A stretch of 64,000 nt of DNA. It comes from Earliella scabrosa (lineage: Eukaryota; Basidiomycota; Agaricomycetes; Polyporales; Polyporaceae). The position numbers and the translations under genes are program-made. This document shows, in pieces, positions 1 to 12,513 of the stretch. Positions within the stretch are counted from its first letter, which is position 1, and each line of letters starts with the position of its first letter. The stretch spans positions 1 through 64,000 of the forward strand of contig JABYQQ010000020.1 of NCBI GenBank assembly GCA_022605405.1, written 5' to 3'. The notes beneath the pieces are model-generated. The model saw only the letters and a program-made list of their open reading frames with translations. It was not told the DNA's origin and did not search any database.

Positions 1-172
1 GGTGAGCGAACGGGATCCCAAGGTAGCTGGTCACAGAGTCGTTGGTGACGCCGAGGACGGTCGCGTTGTCGAGCTGGATGGTCGCGGTCCCCGCACGAGC
101 GTGAAGGGAAAATGAGGAGAGACCACCCAATAAAAGAACTAGTTGGGAGAGGATTGGTCGACGGGATAGCAT
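1..172 (-). CDS. Type-B carboxylesterase, 5' end only (copy 1)
   Basis: This is the first exon of a secreted alpha/beta-hydrolase esterase; the rest lies outside the window. Reading the minus strand from the ATG at 172 gives a hydrophobic signal peptide beginning MLSRRPILSQ, then the conserved esterase N-terminus with VTSYLGIPFAH at the exon end. It matches exon 1 of the complete paralogue at 6268-8734 almost codon for codon, including the segment around TNDSVTSYLGIPFA, so the identification rests on that copy. The likely role is hydrolysis of esters or lipids outside the cell. Two inverted-repeat elements separate the start codon from sequence homologous to the paralogue's TATA region. Whether the downstream exons are intact cannot be seen. 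Confidence 0.85.
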   Translation of the reverse strand, partial: MLSRRPILSQLVLLLGGLSSFSLHARAGTATIQLDNATVLGVTNDSVTSYLGIPFAH

Positions 173-231
173 CGTTGCACTCGGGAGAGGGATTCACAAT
201 GGCGCACGTCCACTCACTGAGGCCAATTCAT

Positions 232-760
232 CATGTTGCTGGAAACAACATTTTGATAATATGGGAATAGAAGACTAAATGTTATTGCTATGTTTCTGGT
301 CTCAACAAGTGTATTGCATACTAAATGGCGCCAATTTTGGTGACATCATGAAGTTATCAACAACATGTAAGAAGTATTATTAATAATATCTGCATACTGT
401 TCACCAGCAACATAAGAGAAACATTTGGTATGCTGTGATAACATTAGGCTTTATGACAGCCAAGTAACACATTGATAGTGTCTTCAATGTTGCTCCTTCA
501 AGTATTATCAATGACTGATTCTATGTGAGCGCAATATTCTCATGTACGACATCTGAATGACACTTCAAATGCTATCAAAAGGTCCTTCAATGTCAACATA
601 TTGATACCATTCAGAAGGCTATTAAACAACTAGCTGGCCAAGAACCCTGACATCATTTCTACGTCATTTATAATAATCTCTGTGTATTGCCCCACATAAC
701 AGCTCAATAACTTTTAGTCTTCTATTCTGATATTACCCACCTATTCTCCCACATAACATG
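232..760. mobile_element. MITE-like element A (~529 bp, imperfect ~60-bp TIRs)
   Basis: The left end (232-292) starts CATGTTGCTGG and contains GGAATAGAAGACTAAATG. The reverse complement of 700-760 starts CATGTTATGTGG and contains AGAATAGAAGACTAAA. The arms match over about 60 bp at roughly 70-75% by eye. The interior is AT-rich with no coding potential, so this looks like a non-autonomous DNA transposon. The superfamily and target-site duplication are not clear. Confidence 0.65.
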
Positions 761-850
761 ACAACATCTAGATTCATGGACGATTCAGACTATGAATCAT
801 GTCTGAATCAAGATTTTTGCATCACTATCCGTCCAAAGCAGGACCACTCC

Positions 851-1380
851 CATGTTGCCTGGGATAACATCTTAATAATATTAGGATAGAAGACCAAATG
901 TTGTTTGTGTGTTTGTGTGATCAACCTCCTGACAACCTGTATAATGCTGCACAAAATGCTATCTCAATAGTACCATTGGCTACATGTGGTCAGCATGTAA
1001 CATGTCATCTGGAGGTTCTGTCCAGGAAATGTTGCAGACAATGTTTGAAATGCTGAAAGCATGTTCTGTGCCCTAACATCAGTTCAATCTATGGGCAACC
1101 TCTTGAGTTCTGTCCATTGCAGTATTCAATATGTGTGATCATATGGCGGCATAATATTTCCAGGGTCAATATTAGGATAGCAGAAAGACTGCCCAAAGCA
1201 TGTTCTTAGCATGCTGCACACTGGCATCATTCATGAATTTATCACAGTGTTGTCTGCAAGAGAATGCTTCTACAATATTGCTCACATTTTCAATTTTATT
1301 AACACATTGCATGCAATAATACACCAACAACATTTGGTCTTCTATTCCAATGTTATCAAAATGTTATCCCAGGCAACATG
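851..1380. mobile_element. MITE-like element B (~530 bp, ~60-bp TIRs)
   Basis: The left arm (851-910) begins CATGTTGCCTGGGATAACAT. The reverse complement of 1321-1380 begins with the same 20 bases and continues through AATAGAAGACCAAATGTTGT at about 90% identity. Length and TIR core match element A, so the two are members of one family lying 90 bp apart. The interior has no ORF of note and shows only weak similarity to A. The sequence around each tip is itself a small palindrome (TATCCC, spacer, GGGATA at 1367-1386). Confidence 0.75.
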
Positions 1381-1410
1381 GGATATTGCCCTCAGTGACT
1401 CTCCAGGAAG

Positions 1411-1556
1411 CTATATGGAGGCAGCGTTGAAAGGTTGGCAATACAGTTAACCTCCGGTCGGGGAAGGGGTCAGGCCTCAGGCGTCGGTTGGGAGGCTTGG
1501 AGTACGACCAACCTCTCCTGTATCAACATCGCTTCGGTCAGTGTTTCATAGGAAGT
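1411..1556 (-). promoter_or_regulatory. Displaced ancestral promoter of esterase copy 1
   Basis: The segment from CTATATGG (1411) through GGCAATACAGTTAAC to TCGGTCAGTGTTTC (about 1550) aligns with 8790-8944, which lies immediately upstream of the intact esterase and holds TTATATG about 57 bp before its ATG. Here the same block lies about 1.24 kb from the ATG at 172, displaced by elements A and B. This is inference from paralogue alignment; promoter activity is not shown. Confidence 0.55.
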
Positions 1557-2406
1557 CTATGGATGGGGCTCGTAGAGCTCCCCGCCGGTACAATACGTAT
1601 GACACGGCTGAGCGGCATGCGATATTTTGAATGATGGAATGTGACCGGTCGACCGGTCGAAGTTCGCTTCAGCTCTGCTTAGGCTTGGGGTGGTTTCCAC
1701 TAGATCACCAGCGTCTTCTGGTCGGCCATGCCGCGCAATCGTCCGGCAGAGAGGAGGCGGTAACCCCACTGTCAACGGTGTACTCTGGGCATGGCTCGGG
1801 CATGACCAATTCTGCGCCCACTGCAGTGGGCTCGCATTGAGTGCACGTCTTGCGCCTGCGGCCCGCCCGTGGGTGATGGACCTACTGTGTGATTGTCGTG
1901 CAGTCCCACGTCAACCTGGCTGTCGTCCTAGGGCTTCCGCAGCGCGTGACGCAAGCGTAGACTTACAACTACGTCCTGCGGCTGCTACTACTATACTCAC
2001 CCGACCCCGAGCTGTCAGACCAGTCGACCGGGAAGATCTGGGCGTCGACTCATGTCAGGGTTCATGTGTGAATTCGCTAGATGAAGACATGTCAGAGACT
2101 AACAATCAGCGGCGCCCGTTACGACCATATTCCTGTCAAACTCGAGGACATCGCACGTACCCTCATCCCAAGTGCGTCGCCATCTTTTACTTAGCGTTGA
2201 GTCCAGGTGCAACCCTACAAGAAAGTCACGCGAAAGACAACATACCGTGACAGACGCGTTACGTCACATTGGCTACGCGTCCTGTCACGGCGCGTCTAGC
2301 GTGCCACGGCATGGCGCCGGCCAACTTGTCTTCCCCCACTCGTACGAATAACCATCACCTTCAAGTTCGCTTCCTTGCCTGGCACGAACTGGTACATTGA
2401 TTTGAG
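1557..2406. other. Intergenic, no gene recognised
   Basis: Open frames of up to 186 codons overlap on both strands here, but none shows a recognisable domain or a coherent intron pattern. The stretch ends at the CHL1 start codon. I see no RNA gene or clear repeat. Confidence 0.5.
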
Positions 2407-5400
2407 ATGGCCTTGAAGCTATCAACCCCTCAGCACTTTCCCGCGTTTCCGTTCAAACCGTACGACATTCAGCTCGAACTCATGCAACAAGTCTTCTCCT
2501 CTATAGAGGACAGACGAGTGGCCATCATGGAGAGTCCCACGGGCACGGTCGGTGGATCCCCTCCAAGGTGAAAATCTGCAAGATAGATATTGAGCTGCCT
2601 GTACTGCCTAGGGGAAAACGTTGAGCCTCTTATGCGCGTCCTTGACGTGGCTCAAAGACGAGCAAGATCGCGCGCGCAAAGGCAAGCTCAATGTGTCTGA
2701 GCAGACCGACGGTATGTCCATCCCATCGACATATACGATACACAATGGCTTACGCGACTCAAGCACTCGACTGGGTTCTCGCGCAGACAATCGAACGCAA
2801 GAAGCGCGAGCTCGAAGCGGAGGACCTCGAGTACGCCGAACGGCTCGCCGCGGCCAGGAAGCGCGAAGCCCAGCTACGGAAGCTCGCCCGTGGACACGTT
2901 CGCAAGAAGCCGGTTTGTGGAGCTTGCGATCTCTGCCATGCACCGTGCTGATCACCCGTCCAGCGACTCGCGCCCGACGCCGACAGTGTCGATGATGACG
3001 GCGATGAGGAAGCCACATTCCTCCCTGAGGGTGGTGACGACGACGACGAGAACCGCAGCAACATCTCTCCCGCCGTTCTCGCACTCATGCGAAAGTGGGT
3101 CTCGGTCCTTGCCCCACATACCCTTACTTCAGACTCACACCTTCCGCTGACGGCCATGATCAGACTGCAACAAGGACCGTCGTCTCGGGACGTGGAGAAG
3201 GAGCCGACGTGCACCAAAATATACTACGCATCAAGGACACACTCGCAGCTATCGCAGGTGTTGCTCGAGCTAAAGAAACTCAACATCGCGCTGAACGTTG
3301 CCGTCCCCTCCACGGACATGCTGCCCGCCAGTGACGACCCCCGACCTGGAGGAAAGCGCACAGCGTCCTCCATTGACCTCCACGTCGACCCGCCTGACGG
3401 AGAAGGAAGCGGTCCGCGAGCGGTCTCGCTCGGGTCCCGGAAGCAGCTCTGCATACATGAGCGCCTCCGGGCGAGAGCTGGAGACATCGACGAAGCGTGT
3501 CGGCAGATGCTCGGTGGTAGGTGTTCATTGCTCAGCGTCCCTCAATCGTTTTATTGCTGTTGTCAACTGATGGCGACTATGAGGCAGAGAAGGGAAAGAA
3601 GCGATGTCCCCACCTCCCGACCGTGGACGAAGAGACCATGATGCTCGATCTCCGGGACCAGATCCTTGTGCGTACGCGTACCCCACATGTCTGTTGCAAA
3701 GGCCCTGACCCGGACCGGCTTCGCAGGCGACTCCGAAAGACATCGAGGAGCTGTTTCGCGCCGGCCAAGCTGCGGACACCTGTCCGTATTTTGGCGCACG
3801 GAGGGCGATACCCCAAGCCCAGGCAAGCCAAACTCTATCGATAACTACTGTTTGCGTTACTGACCCGGCTCTCCAGCTGGTACTGCTACCGTACAACCTC
3901 CTGCTACAAAAGACCGCTCGAGAAGCCCTCGGCATCGACCTCACACACCAGGTCGTCATCATCGACGAAGCCCACAGTGCGCACTCCTCCCTTTGTTGAT
4001 CTGGGTTTGTGCACTGACAACTACCGGCAGACTTGACTTCCACATTGCTATCCCTCTCCACGACGCGTCTCCCACTCCGCACGCTCTCTGCCGCGCGTCA
4101 CCAACTATCTATCTATCTTTCGCGCTTCCGAAATAGGCTCTCGACCATCCACTCTATCCATCTGAGGCGCCTTACGAACTTTCTTGACGAGCTCGCGAGG
4201 TTCGCGGAAGAGTGGCGCGACGAGCAACTCAAGGCGAAGGCCGAACGACGCGTGCCGACGTCTGAAGTCGTGGTCTTGACCAGTGGCGAGCTGACGCAGC
4301 GGCTCGGACGTAAGGCCGAGGGCGTTAACTTGCTAGAGATCGAGAAGTACCTCCGGGAGAGCAAGGTACGTGGTGTCGCTACAGCGAGGCCGACATTCTT
4401 GAGTCAGTACCTCCGCTGAGGCCGCACTGGTGACGCGGGCAGATCGCGCGCAAAATCTCGGGCTACTCTGTGAAGACGCTCGAGAAGTCGGCAGGACAAG
4501 GTAGACCCGGTTCTCTGGCGCTCCCGCCCGTGTCCACCGCACTGACCGCTTGACCGACTGCAGATGCGGCGAAGCTAGCCAAACTCGCTCGCTTGGCAAA
4601 CACAACCCCGCCTCTGCACGCCGTCGAGAGCTTCATCGTTGCGCTCACCGCATCGAGTGATGGTAAGCCTATCAGACTGCCGGTACTTGACCCGTGTGCT
4701 GATCATGCGTGCGACTCTTCGCACCTAGACGGCCGCGTCACCCTCAGCATGGTCGACAATCAGGTTGAGATCAAGTACCAGCACCTGAATCCCGCGACGT
4801 ACTTCGAAGAGGTCATCGAGTCCGCCCGCTCAGTCATCCTCGCAGGCGGCACGATGTCACCGGTACGATTCAGACTGTATCTTTGTCTGCGACCGGCCAC
4901 CTCTGACACTAGGTGCAGATGTCGGACATCGTGACCCAGCTATTCTCGGGCCTCCCGAAGGAGCGCCTCGCGACGTTTTCATGCGGACATATCATCCCTG
5001 AGTCCAACCTCCAGACGGTGATTCTCCGAAAAGGTCCGCGAGGGGGCGAGCTGCAGTTCAAATTCCAACAGCGCGGAGATGATAGCCTAGTGAGACCATC
5101 TCCGTTTCACTTATTACTTTCGCTGTTCTGAGCCACGGGCTCTTGTCTGACATCCGCACCTCGTCCACGCGCACAGATCGCGGAGCTCGGCCAGATTCTG
5201 CTCAATTTGGTCAACATCGTGCCGGGAGGCATGGTCGTCTTCGTGCCCTCGTACGGCTTCTTGCACGCGGTGATGGAGAAGTGGAAGGCGAGCGGGACAC
5301 TAGAGAAGCTGAACGCGAAGAAGAAGGTATTCAATTGGACGTGTTCCTGACCTGCACCTCGCGCCACACTAACGCACCTTGGAAACACACAGATTTTCTC

Positions 5401-6086
5401 CGAGCCACAGGAGAGCACGCAAGTGGACACCGTCCTGCGCGAGTACGCCGCAGAGATCCGCGAGACAGTGACAGTACGTCCTCTGGCCATCTCTCCCTAT
5501 CTGCGCCCGCGTCTGAACAGTCCGCCATCGCATGAAAGAAGGCCGCATCCGCCGATGCGGACGGCAGTGGAAAGAAGCGCGGTGCCCTGCTCTTCGCGGT
5601 AGTCGGCGCGAAGCTGTCCGAGGGCCTCAACTTCACAGACGATCTCGCGCGCGCAGTGGTCATCGTCGGACTGCCGTTTGCGAACCTCGGCTCGCCTGAG
5701 CTCAAGGAGCGCATGAACTACGTCAACCGACTCGAGCAGAAGCGTCTCGCTGCGGGAGGCGCGAAGGCGCCAGGCGTGAAGGACGCGGGGACGGAGCTGT
5801 ACGAGAACATGTGCATGAACGCGGTGAACCAGAGCATTGGTGCGTGGCTGCGAGGCTTGTTTCCATTGAATGCTGACCTCGTTCGCGTCGGGGCGTGTAT
5901 TCAGGCCGTGCGATCCGGCATCGAGGGGACTGGGCGGCGCTGGTGCTCGTTGATGGTCGGTATGCGGCGCCGCGAATTCGCGGGAAGCTGCCGAAGTGGA
6001 TCGAGGCTGGGACTGTGGTTACGGACAGCTTTGGGCAGGCGATGAAGGCGCTTGGAGGGTTTTATCGCGAGAAGAGAGGGAGGTGA
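2407..6086 (+). CDS. CHL1: CHL1/DDX11-type Fe-S DEAH-box DNA helicase
   Basis: This is a superfamily-2 5'-3' DNA helicase of the XPD/FANCJ/DDX11 group, nuclear, known in yeast for sister-chromatid cohesion and genome stability. From MALKLSTP the exons give a Q-motif region (FPFKPYDIQLELMQQVF), Walker A ESPTGTGKT (joined across an intron at 2548-2611), motif Ia YYASRTHSQLSQ, the QLCIHERLR segment, and four cysteines consistent with the 4Fe-4S domain (KQLC, DEAC, KKRC, DTCPYFGAR). The DEAH box VVIIDEAH follows. C-terminal motifs include ILAGGTMSP, VPGGMVVFVPSYGFL, GALLFAVVGAKLSEGLNF and the late motif IRHRGDWAALVLVDGRY. The stop is at 6084-6086. Roughly 850 residues and a dozen short introns fit the family. 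Intact and single-copy here; confidence is high that it is this subfamily rather than RAD3 or FANCJ. Confidence 0.93.
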
Positions 6087-6267
6087 TGCGGCGGGGTGGA
6101 TGGGACGGGCTGGCAGCGGTCTGTGTTTGAGGGAGCATCCGTGTAGGAATGCAAGAGCGTTCACATCCCCAGAACATGATTACTAGTCCATGCCAGCAGG
6201 TGGACAGTATGTGTACCAGTAACGTCTAGCTAGTGATATGTCGTGGGTAAGCGCAGTCTTACGGATA

Positions 6268-8734
6268 TCACATAGGATACACAAGGCTCAGCGCCGTCAG
6301 AGCCTCCATAGGGTCCTGACGAAAAGTGTCTGTTCCGATCTCTAGACCTCCATCGACGATCGACAGTATCTGTCGAGACTGTGTGTCATACTTTGGCCAC
6401 TCGACCGTCCGATCCGAGGCACCGTTAGGGTCGAGGGTCCCAATGAACTGGATCATATAGTCCGTGAGCTCGGTGGGCTCAAACAAGGCTGGAGTGAAGT
6501 CTGTCGCATGAGCCTGGAAGGAACATATGACTCTGAGTTAACCTTGTCCACGCAGAGAAGTTGAAGCACTCACGCAGCCTACACCGGCAAGACAGCCTCG
6601 TGCGTTCACTGCGCAGCACGACGAGCGTCAGTACTTCTGATTCCGAGAGAAGAGACGAGGTGTTGTGCACTCACTGTACGACCAGATCGGCTGCTGACCG
6701 GACCGATGGTCCTGGAAGAACCGTCTCGGGGCTTGGAATACCGTGTCGCCCTGGAAGGCCGACATCCGCTTGTACATCGGCGCCAGCTGGTTCGCGTCAC
6801 CGGTCCCGAAGGGCGAACCCTGCGCAGGATCGTTGGGGTAAAGGTCGAAAATAGGTGATAGCGCCACGCGTGGTGCGCGAGGGAACCAGAGGTCATTCAC
6901 ATATTCGCGGAACTCGTCCTCAGAGCTGGGAATCACGTCTTCAGTTTGAGAGGGTCTGCTGTCGGGCGCACGGAAAGCGAACAAGAAAGCGACCATACCT
7001 GATGTTGAAGCTACCTGTTGCGAAGATGGTCCCCTCGTCGAGCGCGCCACCTGTGTGATCCATGAAGCAGGCGGAGACGAGGGATAGGATCGTTAGATAG
7101 CATACCAGATATGAACGGTATGCTGGCCACACTGCCGTTCAGCACCAGGTGCTGAGGCGGTGCCTTTAGAAAGACGCCGTCAGCACGAGGGGCCCAGATC
7201 ATAGCAAGACCCTGCACCAAGCTCGTTAGACCGCGTACAAGCTGTGGGACTCCATCTCATAACTCACGGGATAGTCGAAGATGAATGGCTGGGACGTCGC
7301 CGCCGCTAATAGAGTGTCAGCGGAAACATGTCGCAGACACTCGAGCGTGTCAGCAGCACTCGCGCAGCCAACTTCCTGCACCACGGCGTCGTACGTCGAC
7401 TGATGGTCAGCGATGTGTCCAGTCGGTGGCGGTGAGCCAGCGCTCATGATCGCCCCACGGAAGAGGCCTTCGGTGTTGCCCCCGTTCGTGACCATCTGGA
7501 GCGCCACGGAGACAGCTCCGGCGCTCGCTCCCCAGCTTTAGATGGTGTCAGTATCAGCGTAGGGTCCAACGATGGAGGAAAAGCGCGCACAGCGTGACCT
7601 TGTCCGGATCGCCGCCGAATGCAGCAATGTGCTTCTTGATCCAACGTAGGCCTTCGCGTTCTGGGAGTCGACGAGGTGTATCAGGCTACTAGGAAGGCGT
7701 ACGTCGAACACGCAGTATATGCTCACGATCGTGAAGCCCGATGTTTCCAACACCTGCTTCCGACACTTCCCTGCCTCCGAGGAAGCCAAAGACTGTCGAG
7801 GGACAATGAACGAGCTGAAAGAAGCAGCAGTCACTCCATTCTCACCGTTCACCCGGTAGTTCATGGCAGCGAAAAGCACTGGTTGATTGAGTTCAATGGA
7901 TCGCCGCACCAAGGCGTCTCCGGGATTCCTATGTCGACAGAATGAACATGACTAGTCGGCGCTAGAGAGTTTATGAGAGCAGTCAAAGAAAGCCACGTAC
8001 AGCGCTGTGGAGCCGACTGCAAATCCACCTGGATAAGGAGACCATGTGTCAGTCACTGAACTGCAACCAGACAACGCAACTCTTGCCTCCGAAGATGAAC
8101 TGGGGCGTGTTGCATGTCAGCTCCCCTCATACTTCAAGCTACACACTCAATATGACGCTCACCGCGAGAACGGGCAGTTTATCCCCCGGTTTCGTGCCTT
8201 CGGGAACTTGCACGTTGATAGTGAGGCCTGAACACGAGGGGTGTGTCCTGTCAATGTTGCATAGGCTGATTACGAAAGGTGACATACAGTCTTCACCATA
8301 CGGGGCGTCCCCTCCCGCGCTGCTAACGAGCTTCGCGAAGTATTCGGTCATGTCCCGCAGCATCTGTTCAGGCATGTCCTGCCGGATCGATACTGCAGGC
8401 TGCAGACATTGAGTTGCCGGACCGGTCGCGTCGATCTTGCCATCGTACGATTCGATTGGCTTCGGAAGACGGAAGCGGAGGTTGCCGATCCTGCGAGCGG
8501 CAATGGTCAATATCTTGTAACTGGCAATGAAGAGAAGGTGGTGGAATCGGATACGTACGGCGGGTGAGCAAAGGGGATGCCAAGGTAGCTGGTCACAGAG
8601 TCGTTGGTAGCGCCGAGGACGGTCGCCTTGTCGAGGTGAACGGTCGCGGCCTCCGCACGAAAGGAGTATCGCAATGAGGAGAGACCGCCCAGTACGAGAG
8701 CTATTTGGAAGAGGACTGTTCGGCGGGAAAGCAT
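6268..8734 (-). CDS. Secreted type-B carboxylesterase/lipase (copy 2, complete)
   Basis: An alpha/beta-hydrolase of the fungal lipase/cholinesterase-like family, predicted to be secreted and to cleave carboxylic esters. Exon 1 starts MLSRRTVLFQIALVLGG (signal peptide) and ends GIPFAHPP at a GTACGT donor. Following exons give RIGNLRFRLPKP, GEDCLTINVQVPEG (the conserved EDCL motif), FIFGG, FAAMNYRVN, FGFLGGREV, GLRWIKKHIAAFGGDP and the nucleophile elbow WGASAG (joined across an intron near 7530-7590). The C-terminal part holds SGGALDEGT, DLYPNDPAQGSPFGTG (likely acidic-residue region) and the end at 6268. Ten or more short introns split it. It is the complete paralogue of the fragment at 1-172, with CHL1 between them. 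Substrate cannot be told from sequence. Confidence 0.9.
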
Positions 8735-8789
8735 CTTGCACGTCGGACGTTAAGGGATTCACAGTGGCACAGATCAGCTGTTCAGGATG

Positions 8790-8796
8790 TTATATG
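8790..8796 (-). promoter_or_regulatory. TATA-like element of esterase copy 2
   Basis: The minus strand reads CTCATATAAC about 57 bp upstream of the esterase ATG at 8734. The flanking block to about 8944 is conserved in the displaced promoter of copy 1, which supports function. Confidence 0.45.
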
Positions 8797-9964
8797 AGTA
8801 CGGAATTCGAGGGTAGCGGTTAAGGGCCGACAATACAATTCACTCTCCAGTCACCAACCGGAGGGTAGGAGTCATGCCTCGGTTAACATCGCTGGAGTGC
8901 AAAGTTTTCCTGTGTCAGCATCGCTCCAGTCGGTGTTTCGACGGAACCTTGAAGTTTGAGTCACGTACCGATGACGAAGTTCGGAGCCGTAAGGGAGCCA
9001 CCAGTTGCATGGTCCTCTGCGAGTGGTGGGAAGTTAACTCCGACGACTTGCGGACAACGGGAGGGCGCGCCAAGATACATTCGGAGCCGTTCCACGCTCC
9101 TCAGCGTCTTCCGGCTCTCCATGCAATCCTTCCGGTCGGAGCGGAGGCCGTTTAGATGCTGGGTGCAGAGTGGATGAAGTAGTTAGTAAGCGCGTTCTTA
9201 GAGAAACTAGTGGGGTGATCGATGCGACAGGTGCGAAGATCGACAATCGACAATGAGACGTCAAGCTTGGGGGATCCGGGATGGAGGGGAGTAGGTCACG
9301 GACGAGGACGTAGGATGATGGGGTCGCGGTCAGGGTGCTTGCTGTCTGTTTAATCACAAAAGAGCGTAGTGCTCAAAATATAGATGTCCACCATTCGTCA
9401 GGCCGTGGAGCTTGTTGACTGGTATGGGAGGAGAATCGTTTGAGGGTATCCGAGATGACTAGTCTCTGAGAACACGGATAGTTCTCGCATCCCACACAGT
9501 CAACACCTTCGAGTACAGACCATACCAAGAGTAAGACATACTCGGTAACGAGGAGTGATTCTCTTGGAGATGTTACGCACCGAACTGAACAAGTTCATCA
9601 TGAATGAAGTTGTTGCAGATGCCGGTGGACAGCAGCGCTCACTACCAGCCAAGCCCCGATCAAGAGCATCCAGCGACGGATATCCAACAGAGACGAATGC
9701 ATGAGTCTTCGACGATGCTGCAGAGCTTATGGATTGCCGATAGTAGGCTGCAGCACTTGGGAGAGTGGTTGAAACGGGTTCGTTCAAGGCTTCAAGCAGC
9801 TCGATGACTCATCGGCGGCGCGTACCAAGCGCGTCGCGATCCCGTGACTACCCGGCGCGTGTGAGGCCGGCAAAGGCCGCGTTACGTACTCACCGTCATA
9901 TCCTCTACGCTCGCGCGTTTGCGATTCCTTTCTCCTCCTCCTCCACATCCACGCGCACGAGACA
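8797..9964. other. Intergenic between divergent genes
   Basis: This holds the esterase upstream block to about 8944 and the 5' region of the LRR gene. Overlapping ORFs up to 107 codons have no recognisable domain. I see no RNA gene or repeat. Confidence 0.5.
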
Positions 9965-12316
9965 ATGGACTATTCAACGCGCTCGCCCTCGTCGTCGCCT
10001 TCTTTAGCACCAGTCGACTCGTCCCCGCCGTCTTCTCCCAGCATCACCGCCGTGCACACGCCCCCAACCTCGCCTGCACCAAGAGACCCCTTCGCAGGAT
10101 CGGCGAAGCTCACTCGAAGACCGCGCATATATGAACAACATCACTCACACAGGTCCCTTGAGGGGATTGACGCGTGTGAGGCCGACGACGAGGCCTCACA
10201 GGTGCTCACACGACCGGGTGACGGCAATATCACTGACGCGACCCCGACGCGTCCCGAGCGCGTCGTCGACCCCTTCTCTGGCACAGCAAAGCATAACTGG
10301 AGGCCACCCACTCAGGAGAAGAAGAGGAAGCGCGCTCTACCAAGTGACATCATGACTCGGGAGTCGGCCTCACCCCCGTCGTATGTATATGCGCAACGCG
10401 AGGTGCAGGCCCCAAAGTCTTCTCCGACTCCCGTTCCCCCAACAAATCGCATCGAACTGGATGACGTCTCGGACTTTCATCTCACGGAGGATGAGCTCGA
10501 TCGATGTCAACCTATCCGGAGACCCCAGTCACAACTACAGATGGAACGCCAGAGGTGGGACGAGGCCGTGACGAATGCGATCGAGAAGTCGAAATTCATA
10601 ATTGATCTGAGGTGAGTCAACACTCGACTCTTACAACACTGTCACGAACCAATGCGACTCCCAGTGGACGTGCTCTGGGAGGGCCATCTATCACCCACAT
10701 CCCCCCGGACATCATCACGGACCTCGAGAACTATGTCGTTCTGCCATCTGGAAATGCCCCCTCCAGCGCGCCTCCCTCTCCCACGTTGTCTCCTGTACAG
10801 GCACCAGCAGCGTTTCTCCATGTCGCGTCCGATGTCTCATTGGAACGGCCGTTCGCGCGCGCAACAACCATGCCCGCGACCGGATTCACCCACGCATTCT
10901 TCAGAAGCAAAGATGGTGAAGTCTTGCGTAACACACCCGCTGCTCGGGCTGCGTCGCTACAAGCAATTGTGCAGAATCCGACAACTCAACTACGAAGACG
11001 GAAGATCCAGATGTTCCTCAAGATGAATGCGATTACTCGGCTCCCCGCCGAGCTCTTCCGAGTTAGTGCTCTAGCTGTGCTTAGTTTACGTGCGTTTTCC
11101 CCGTGCATGATACCCTCTGTGGAGACATTGATCGACGTATCCAGTTGCAAACAAGCTGGCATCCATTCCTCCGCAGATCGCAAATTTAACGGTCTTGAGA
11201 GAGCTCAACATCGCACAGAACAAGCTACGCTGGCTACCGGCGGAGATGCTCGAGATGCGTCTCAAGGTACTCGCGTTGGGTGGAAACCCGTGGATATCGC
11301 CATCTCGTCCTTCACACGAAACCCCCGGCGCGATCCCGACGTTGAGTGGTAACACCCGACGAGCTGTGTCTGCAACTGTCGTGCACTTCGCGATCCCTCC
11401 CCTCACTGAGCTCTGTCTTCGTAGCCTCCTTGCACCGTACAACCCCCAACCTCCTTCCCGCCAGCACCCACCGGCAGGTTCCTCTCAAACACCATCCGCA
11501 CCATCGACTACCTCACCGTCATCCTCGACTGACCCGATTGAGCCCGCCTCGCCTCCACCGCCAGCGCGACCGCTGACGTGCCTTGAGGCGTGCTACGAGC
11601 TTCCGCTTACGGAAGACCTCGGTATAACCCCCGCCGTTTTCGATACACTCCGTGCGTGTGTCCCCGGGGCTGTCTCTCGGCCTGCACAGGATCCTCTCCC
11701 TACCAAGATTCACAAGGGCGACGCGCGGCGCGACGTACACACGCGAGCACGGGCATCCTCTCATGACAGCGATCATGGTCATGACGATGACGACGACGTG
11801 TTCAATTCACACCCTCCCGGCCCAGGCGCGACCCGCCAATCCGATGCGCCCGACGAAGAGCTCACAGGTATCAGCATCTGTCCATCCCCTCGACATCGCA
11901 ACCCTGACGGATCGTGGCGCGACGGACGGGTGCCCGTATACGTGCACCACGCTGAGGAGCGTTGGACGTGGGAGGAGGTCGTCGCGGGCGTGCGCGTCGG
12001 TGCGGACGGCGTGGCGGGCTTCGGGGTGCCTATGCGATGGCGCGGATGCTCACGAGGATGTTTGGCGTTCCTCGACCCCCCTCCTGCCGCTGAGTCGGGA
12101 TTGGAGCCTCAGTCCGGTCTGGGTGCTCCTTCTGCCAGTGCTAGTGCAGCAGATGCGCCCGGAGTCGATTCTGGCGAGGCACAGGTAGATGACGTGGACG
12201 CCGAAGAAGAAACCTTGGATCTTGGGTTTGGATTGGATGGAGGCGCGGATATGGACGTCGAGATGGAGGACCTGGGGCTTGGTGGTCCGCTGGCGGACCC
12301 GGCCGACTTCTACTAG
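9965..12316 (+). CDS. Leucine-rich-repeat protein
   Basis: A probable scaffold or signalling-type LRR protein of about 750 residues. The N-terminal ~190 residues are Ser/Pro-rich and contain two similar basic motifs, DPFAGSAKLTRRP and DPFSGTAKHNWRP, suggesting a repeated short linear motif. LRR units follow: IDLSGRALGG..ITHIPPDI (joined across an intron at about 10614-10667), ITRLPAELFRVSALAVLSL, then LASIPPQIANLTVLRELNIAQNKLRWLPAEML (intron near 11091-11143). A Pro/Ser linker leads to a region with LTCLEACYELPL, GISICPSPRHRNPDGSWRDG and WTWEEVVAGVRVG, then an acidic tail ending in DPADFY. The two-intron structure and uninterrupted frames support it. The C-terminal domain is not one I can name; biochemical role unknown. 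Confidence 0.85.
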
Positions 12317-12513
12317 TCGGGAAGGTGGGAGGGAGAGAAGTGTGTAGGATACTTGACCACGGTGGGTTTGGTTGGACTTCTTGGCTGTAGCATCTGACAA
12401 CGCACGTATATGTATTACATCGGACTCCTTTCCCATTCGCGACCCCCATGTGTCACATCGACGACGGTACATACGCTCCATGATGGAGACGTCTGTTCGC
12501 GAAGACAAGCGCC

